From Staphylotrichum longicolle (Eukaryota; Ascomycota; Sordariomycetes; Sordariales; Chaetomiaceae), in assembly GCA_019096155.1 (NCBI GenBank), contig JAHCVI010000003.1, positions 3,968,001-4,032,000 on the forward strand: a stretch of 64,000 nt of DNA. Reading direction: 5' to 3'. Shown here piece after piece: positions 58,495 to 64,000 of this stretch. A program made the translations under genes and the position numbers. The notes below the pieces were generated by a model. The model saw only the letters and a program-made list of their open reading frames with translations. It was not told where the DNA came from and did not search any database. The stretch's first letter is position 1, and every line of letters begins with the position of its first letter.

Positions 58495-59490
58495 TCATGG
58501 CAACAACACCGATGGGTCCTCTCTCCTCAGGAACCCCTCCGCAATCAACGTCGCCACGTTCTTATACAACATATACTGCACTCCAGCCCCCGGCTGTCCA
58601 AACCACGGCGCGATCGGCCCCGCCAGCACCACCAGCGGTTTCACCACGCTATACACATGGTAGTTGTACGGGTACCTGCGTAGCGACAACACTCATCGTC
58701 AGCTCACCACCCCCTGAATTCACCCGTCCCACCACACAAACACACCCATTCAGGGATGTCGCCAAAAAAAAGAAAAGAAGAAAGAATGGGACTTACGCAA
58801 CATCCCCACCGACGAGGTTACTCGGCGGCAGCGCCCTCGCCGCGTACCCCGCGCCCGCGGGGCTCACAAAGCTGCCATACTCGCTGCCGAACCGGTCCAC
58901 CACCGTCTCCTCCCGCAGCGTGACGTTGCCCTGGATCGCCTTGCCGCCCCCTTCCTGCCCCTGCTCCCCACCCTCGACGACGGCGGCGGTGAGCGTGAAG
59001 CCGGACTGCGGCGGGTACCCGCACCAGCCGCTCGCCTCGTCAAACCACTCTTTCAGGAAATCGCCGGGGCAGGAGCCGGCGAAGCGGTCGTACCCGAAGA
59101 GCGCCGTGGCGAGCACGGGGGCCACGGGGAGGTCGTCTGAGGCGGAGGGGAGACGGGTCGGGCCGAGGCGGGAGTCGCCGCAGATGTAGGTTTGGAGGAG
59201 CGCCGGGGTGTCTATTATGTATGGTGATGTTAGCGGGGTGTTGACTGGGAGGGGTGGGAGGTTGGGGAATGGCAGATGGAGGGTGGATTAGGAGGGAGAG
59301 GTTTGAACGCGACAAGGTGGCTTTATGAGAGGGAAATGATGGGGGTTGGCGTACGGTTTGTGCCGGCGCAGTAGCGGGGGGTGTTGCGCCGGCCGCAGGA
59401 ACGGGAGGTTGTGTCTCTTGGGGACTTTGTGGGGTGGGTGAGAGCAGGGGGCAGCAGGGCGAGGAGAAGGGTCAAGACTGGGAGATGCAT
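58495..59490 (-). CDS. Secreted protein with TNT-like NAD glycohydrolase fold
   Basis: Small secreted protein with the TNT fold, whose fungal members are surface or conidial NADases that cleave NAD to nicotinamide and ADP-ribose. Exons are 59355-59490, 58797-59211 and 58675-58495, in phase, giving 243 residues. A signal peptide (about 1-18) and several Cys (SCGRRN, RYCAG, YICG, GSCPG, WCGYPP) suggest disulfide bonds. The core motifs are VDRFGSEYGSF (Arg near 154), ALPPSNL, VVKPLVVLAGPIAPWFGQPG, and the GVQYM Gln near 212, placed as in the family's NAD-binding residues. Activity is inference from motifs. It is intact, with no frame break. Confidence 0.85.
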
Positions 59491-60108
59491 TTTGAAAGTC
59501 CGAACGTCGTCACTAGGGCGGGAAATGAGTTAAGCCACGGACCACGGTTGCGAACAGATATCCGAAGAGAAACATCATGATCCATTATCGCGGCGAGGAC
59601 GACGGGTTAAATACTCGGCGTCCAGGCCAACATCCGCCCTCGCGTCCACCCCTCTACAGAATCCAACCCCTCGCACGGCACCATCTCCGTGATGCTATGC
59701 AAACAAATCTTTACATACGCGACATGGAATCGACATATGCTGTCTCACTCTGCCCAGCCCCTGAATGGTGGGAGTCGGCGCCATCCACTGTGCTTGGCGT
59801 CTCATGCATGAGCTGAGCTGCCAGCGAGATGCGGCCTGGCCTCGCGAGCCAATCACGGGCGGGATCGTCAGGAGAGCCAGGGAGGATGCAGATGCGATTC
59901 TCACGCCAAGAGAGGGAGCAGCACTCGGATCTATGTAGTCAGACATCGACACGCCAGGAGCGGGGGAAGGGCCTGTTGCGGTGAGGACAATAACTGAGGT
60001 TGTTTGCAACCGTTCGCCAACACTAAGAATCCGAGGCCGAGTATTCCAGGGCGAGAGCCCAAGATAAGGATGAACAAAAACGAAAACCCTGCCGTACCCG
60101 AAGCACTC
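59491..60108. other. Intergenic
   Basis: Promoter of the NADase-like gene and 3' flank of the phospholipase gene. Nothing else recognised. Confidence 0.5.
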
Positions 60109-63003
60109 CTAAGTATAAACACTCTCTGTCCACGCGTTCACCTGCAACCCCTTCTCCGCCATGGGGGCGTCCCTGAGAAACTGCAGCGGCATCCACACCA
60201 GGTGCCCCTTGACCGTGTCCAGCTTCGCGCGCACCTCGTGCGGCGGGATCATGCGGTCAAAGATGTGGCCGGCCTTGACGCCCTTGCTCGGCATGTAGCC
60301 GTTGTAGTCGTCAAACGTTTTGACTGTCACCGGGTCAGCTTTCGTCGCCCTCATCTGCATCCCACAAACCGGCCCCCCAGAAAAAGACTCACCATGATCG
60401 TCCGGATCAGCATGGAACAGCTGCCTAAACACCTCGGTGTTCTTGGTCGCCCTCGCGGTCCACATCTCCCACAGCTCGTCACTCAGCGGGTCCTCTACAA
60501 ACTTCCAGCTCTCGTCCCCATCATGCACGTCATTCGGCGAGTCGTCTCCCGGCGGCTGCGCATTCGGATCGTAGCTCCCGTCCAGGTCCTGCGGCGGCAG
60601 CAGGCCCAGGTGCTCTCGCCAGAGGAGCCGCCGCAGCGAGGCCGCGTGCCAGCCGGCCTCGAACGGCTGCCCGTCCATGCGCGACTCGACCCGGCGCGTG
60701 TCCTCCATGACGATGCTCAGCTCGCTGTCGTGGTAGCCCAGCTGGCTGCGGTCGTTGAGGTTGCTAGACCCGCAGATGACGACGCGGTCGTCGGCGATGA
60801 GGAGCTTGGCGTGGATGTACAGCTCCTCCTGGATCCAGTGGTTGACCTCGTCCTCCTCGTCGCCGTCCCAGGGGATGGTGGAGACGCGGTCCTGCCCGGC
60901 CATGGCGTGGTGCGCGACCGTCGCCTCGCGGTCGCTCGGCGTGTTGGGCTTGTTTTCGCCGTCCTCGCCGTCGGCGGCGGCTTCGAACCGGCGACGGGCG
61001 TCCATGTCCTTGACGTCGCTGTCTGGGCGGCGCTCTTCGGCGACGTTTTCTTGGAGCTCGCCCTGGGAGGTTTGTGGCGGCTGGCGCTCTGGTCGCGGTG
61101 CTCGTGTCTGTGGCCCATGTGCTTGTCGCGGCCCCTTCGACGTCCCTGGTCCCGTGGATGCCCTCGCCCATGACTTCCTCGGCGTGGGCGCGCTGGACGT
61201 CGCGGTAGTTGACCCCCGAATCTGCCTCCTGCTTCTTGACTGCGGATGTGCGGTTCAGGCGGTCGTAGCTGCGCAGGTTGAAGAAGAAGATGTACTTGTT
61301 GGGATCGACGCCTTCTTTTTCGAGCTGCCCAAAGATGCTATGCTCGCCCCGGCAGATCGACTTGTACTGGTAGTCCATGATGGCTCGGGTGCCAATGGCC
61401 CCGTCCTCTCTCAGATCGCCAGCAAACCCGGGCACGGCTGGGATCAGGATGATGACGCGGAACTTGCGGCCTTCCTTGGCAGCCCTCAGCACAGCATCGA
61501 CGATGGCCCTGCCAATGGTGTTGCGGATGGGAGCCTGCTGGTCGCCGGTGGCGGTGATGAAGAACTGGTTCTCGATGTAAACGTAGTGCTGCGCGTTACG
61601 GATGATCTCGCTATAGGCATTCTGGATGGAGTGGTCGGTGAGAATGCCGCTCGACCAGTCGGCGCTGGACCGCACAACCTGGGCGTGCACGGTTCCACGG
61701 TTCTCAAGTCGCTTGTTCGCCATGGGAGTGAGGGGGTGAAGGATGTATCCGCCAACAGGGTGGGTCGGCCGCTGAACACCGACGAGGTCTTCGTCATCGC
61801 CCTGACGTCCCTCCAACTCGAGCCACTCAAACCGCTTGTCTCGCTTGTACTTGTCCCGCTTGACAAAGTTCCAGCGGAGGACAAAGTGCTCGGCAATGTC
61901 GTAGACACAGGGCCCGATAACGCCCATGGCAACGTCGTGCCAGGGCATGCGGCCCGAGTCCTCCTTATTGAGCTCGTTCTGCTTCCAGTCCTGGACGTTC
62001 TTGAAGTCCATGACCCGGTTGTTGTTGAAGTCCTGGCCGGGCCACACCTCGTTCCTAACGCCCTCCGGGTGCATGTCGGACAGGGCGTGCTGACGGTCAT
62101 CCCAGCGGCCAAAGCAAAGATCCAGGCCGCCAATGAAAGCCATCTCGTAGTCGATGACAATGAACTTTTCGTGATGGGCCCAGTAGAAGGTCATGTCCGC
62201 GGCGTTCTCCAAGACATTGTGGTCTGGGTGACGCATGACCTTGATGTTGCCAAAGCCAGGAGAGCCTTCAGGGCAGAGGGCCTGGAGAGCGTGCTTCGTA
62301 TGTATCGAGTTGCACGTGAGAGCAGCCTCAACCTCGCGATACACAATGACATAGATCTTGACGCCGGCCTCTGCACGGCGTTTGAGGACCTGGTCGAGGC
62401 GCCATTCCTGGTTGTAGTAAGGAGGGCGACGAAGGAACAGCTCCGGCGACAGCCACCAGTCGGCAATGTAAATGGTCTCCTTTGCCTTCTCGAGAGCGAC
62501 TGACACGGCCTAATCTTGCGTTAAAGAGAGCGGTTCAGTCAGTGGGCAGGTGATGCTTACCCAGAAGTAGTCCCGCCCGTCAACGTACCACTTCACCATG
62601 TTGCCATCCCGCTCCGGGAAGTAGGACTGAAAGCGGTGTGACTCGCCAATTCTGGCGCGCTTCTCATCACAAGCTTTTTCGTGTTCCTCGTCATGGCGAT
62701 GCTCGGGGTTGAACTGGTTGGAGGTTAGTGGTGGTGGTGTTGAGGGTCAGGGGTGGAGATTGGCCCTACCAGGTTCGCAAACTTGCCAATCTTGTGTCTG
62801 CCAGACGAGTCAGCATGTCTTCGTCAAAGCAGTATCGGGCCACCATACTTCTGGTGAGCCAAGTGGACCTTGACATCGCTCAGATGGTGGTCATGGTGGA
62901 GCTTGTCCTTGAGCTCCCGGAATGGGAGCTTGAGCTTGTTGCCCAAGCCATGGTGGCCATGGTGCGTGCCGTCGGGGCCCTCTGTGGATGATACCTCGGT
63001 CAT
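60109..63003 (-). CDS. Phospholipase D, short fungal type, two frame breaks
   Basis: Phosphatidylcholine-hydrolysing phospholipase D without the PX-PH region of long Spo14-type enzymes. Exons are 62849-63003, 62770-62797, 62561-62713, 60393-62509 and 60109-60323. The first 45 residues are His/Lys-rich (HHGHHGLGNKLKLP). HKD motif 1 is HHEKFIVIDYEMAFIGG (about residue 225) and HKD motif 2 is IHAKLLIADDRVVICGSSN (about 680). YIADWWLSPELFLRRPPY and LTDHSIQNAY are typical. In the linker between the HKD halves the frame shifts at CCCC 61132-61135 and GGG 61065-61067. One added base at each gives a single 889-residue protein. As written, the first frame would run on to a stop beyond motif 2 and lose it. 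Confidence 0.87.
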
Positions 63004-64000
63004 GTTGAGTGTAATGCCCGCTCAGTGTTGTAAGAGATCTAAGGTAGGTAGTCAAGAGGGCAGGCAGTGAGACGGGGCATCCCAGGGAACGAGGGCTGGA
63101 GATGCAATGGGCAATATGGGATGATACTGAACGAGCAAAGCTTTTTGCAAGTTGGCAGCGTATTCAGTCGGTGTTCAGATGAGAATCCTTCCGGTCCACA
63201 CTCCCGTGAACGCCTGTTTTCTTGTGTGCTGCACGCGTTGGTTGAGGTTGGAGTCAGTCTGGCTTGTCCGAGAGCTGGCCATTGGCGTTCTCCAGGAGCA
63301 TATTAGAGGAAGTTGTCTTCGGCTTTCAACACTCCTACATCACACAATGCTTTTTGAAGGATGGCCGTCAAGTCACACCAAGAATGACTGCGAACGGCCG
63401 ACGGGGAGGACGGCAAGACTTGATGTGACGTCATGCTACCCGTGTTGGAGGCTGTTGTCTGTGCTGACTGCCCTGCAGGATGGGAATCCGATCTTGCGGG
63501 AATCTGCCAGGCTGACGCGTAATGCTATTGGTTTTTGCTTTCAATCCGGAATAAATGCCAAGTTTCCAGGGCATCGAGCCTGCGCCAGCGTGCCGATATC
63601 CGAATTCCATGGTGCTCCTGCCGGCCTGGGTTTCGTGCTTTACAGCAAGTCAGGGTCTTTGTTGGCTTCTTCCTGGAAAATGGTTCGATGATTTGGTCAA
63701 GAAACTGATCATGCCTGGATGCTGCACCCGCAGAAAACAGGGGCACCCTGTGGGCCTGGGGAGCTTGGGCCATTGAACTCCACAACCCAATCTTGGCTCA
63801 AGTCTGGCCTGCCGGAACTCACCACACCGATCACCGACGGGCGCCCGAGACCAAGCCACGGGCAAGGAACCGCCTCCTTTCTGGCATAGACAATCATTTA
63901 AACCAAGGAAGCCGGGCACCCTTACGACCCCTGATTTTTTACCAAAAGGTTCCCTTTCCAATGGATGCTTCACGTGACATCCGGTGTTGCGAAAATGGTG
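63004..64000. other. Promoter of phospholipase D gene; no further gene
   Basis: About 1 kb upstream of the phospholipase ATG. A 179-codon plus-strand frame (63152-63691) begins with TTG, lacks domains and splice support, and is probably chance. Confidence 0.45.

Noticed and set aside
58326..59189. 287-codon plus-strand open frame
   Set aside because: Antisense to the NADase-like gene; Pro/Ser/Thr-rich shadow.
60755..62503. 582-codon plus-strand open frame
   Set aside because: It is antisense to phospholipase D, whose HKD motifs and splice sites lie on the minus strand. GC-rich codons keep the opposite strand open.
63152..63691. 179-codon plus-strand frame
   Set aside because: Starts with TTG, no ATG support, no domain, lies in the phospholipase promoter.
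1..64000. CRISPR array, prophage or bacterial operon
   Set aside because: No regularly spaced identical repeats, and introns throughout show a eukaryotic nuclear genome.

Overview
This window looks like nuclear DNA of a filamentous ascomycete, most likely a Sordariomycete. The genes are split by short GT-AG introns of about 50-90 bp, often with CTAAC- or CTGAC-like branch sites. The proteins belong to typical fungal families: RTA1-like, WSC, rhodopsin-domain (PTH11-like) membrane proteins, GPI-type aspartyl protease, Dbp7, mitochondrial cytochrome b5 reductase and short-type phospholipase D. There is no operon structure and no convincing secondary-metabolite cluster. Coding regions are GC-rich and intergenic regions are long (up to 3 kb).

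Layout. 0-14.4 kb: a small unrecognised spliced gene (-), an RTA1 transporter (+) convergent with a Vps62-like protein (-), a single-pass cell-surface protein (-), a secreted FAD-linked oxidase (-), then 3 kb without a clear gene. 14.4-29 kb: a TauD-type dioxygenase (+) convergent with an unrecognised protein (-), a C2H2-like zinc-finger protein (+, frame-broken), a secreted alpha/beta hydrolase (+), a large membrane ectoprotein (-) and a small unknown protein (+). 29-40.8 kb: two rhodopsin-domain proteins (-), a Ty1/copia relic (+), a three-WSC-domain wall protein (-), a Ser/Thr-rich protein (+), a frame-broken unknown gene (-) and tRNA-Cys (-). 40.8-53.3 kb: mostly housekeeping genes, namely a long 2OG-Fe(II) oxygenase protein and a 3-ketosphinganine reductase sharing a 142-bp divergent promoter, a nucleoside monophosphate kinase, MCR1, DBP7 and an aspartyl protease. 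53.9-63 kb: a kelch membrane protein, a frame-broken membrane protein, a secreted protein with a TNT-like NADase fold and a phospholipase D, all on the minus strand.

The genes do not form an evident pathway. Loose themes are the cell surface and wall (WSC, kelch, yapsin-like, Ser/Thr-rich, single-pass protein), lipid metabolism (RTA1-like, KDSR/TSC10, phospholipase D) and non-haem iron or flavin oxygenases.

The most striking signal is technical or evolutionary. Seven loci carry twelve apparent single-base frame shifts, nearly all beside short homopolymer runs, and protein similarity continues across each one. Adding or removing one base at the listed sites makes the total coding length of six of these loci a whole number of codons. 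Homopolymer errors in the assembly are the simplest explanation, so several gene models here depend on checking the reads. I did not find a clearly new biological system.
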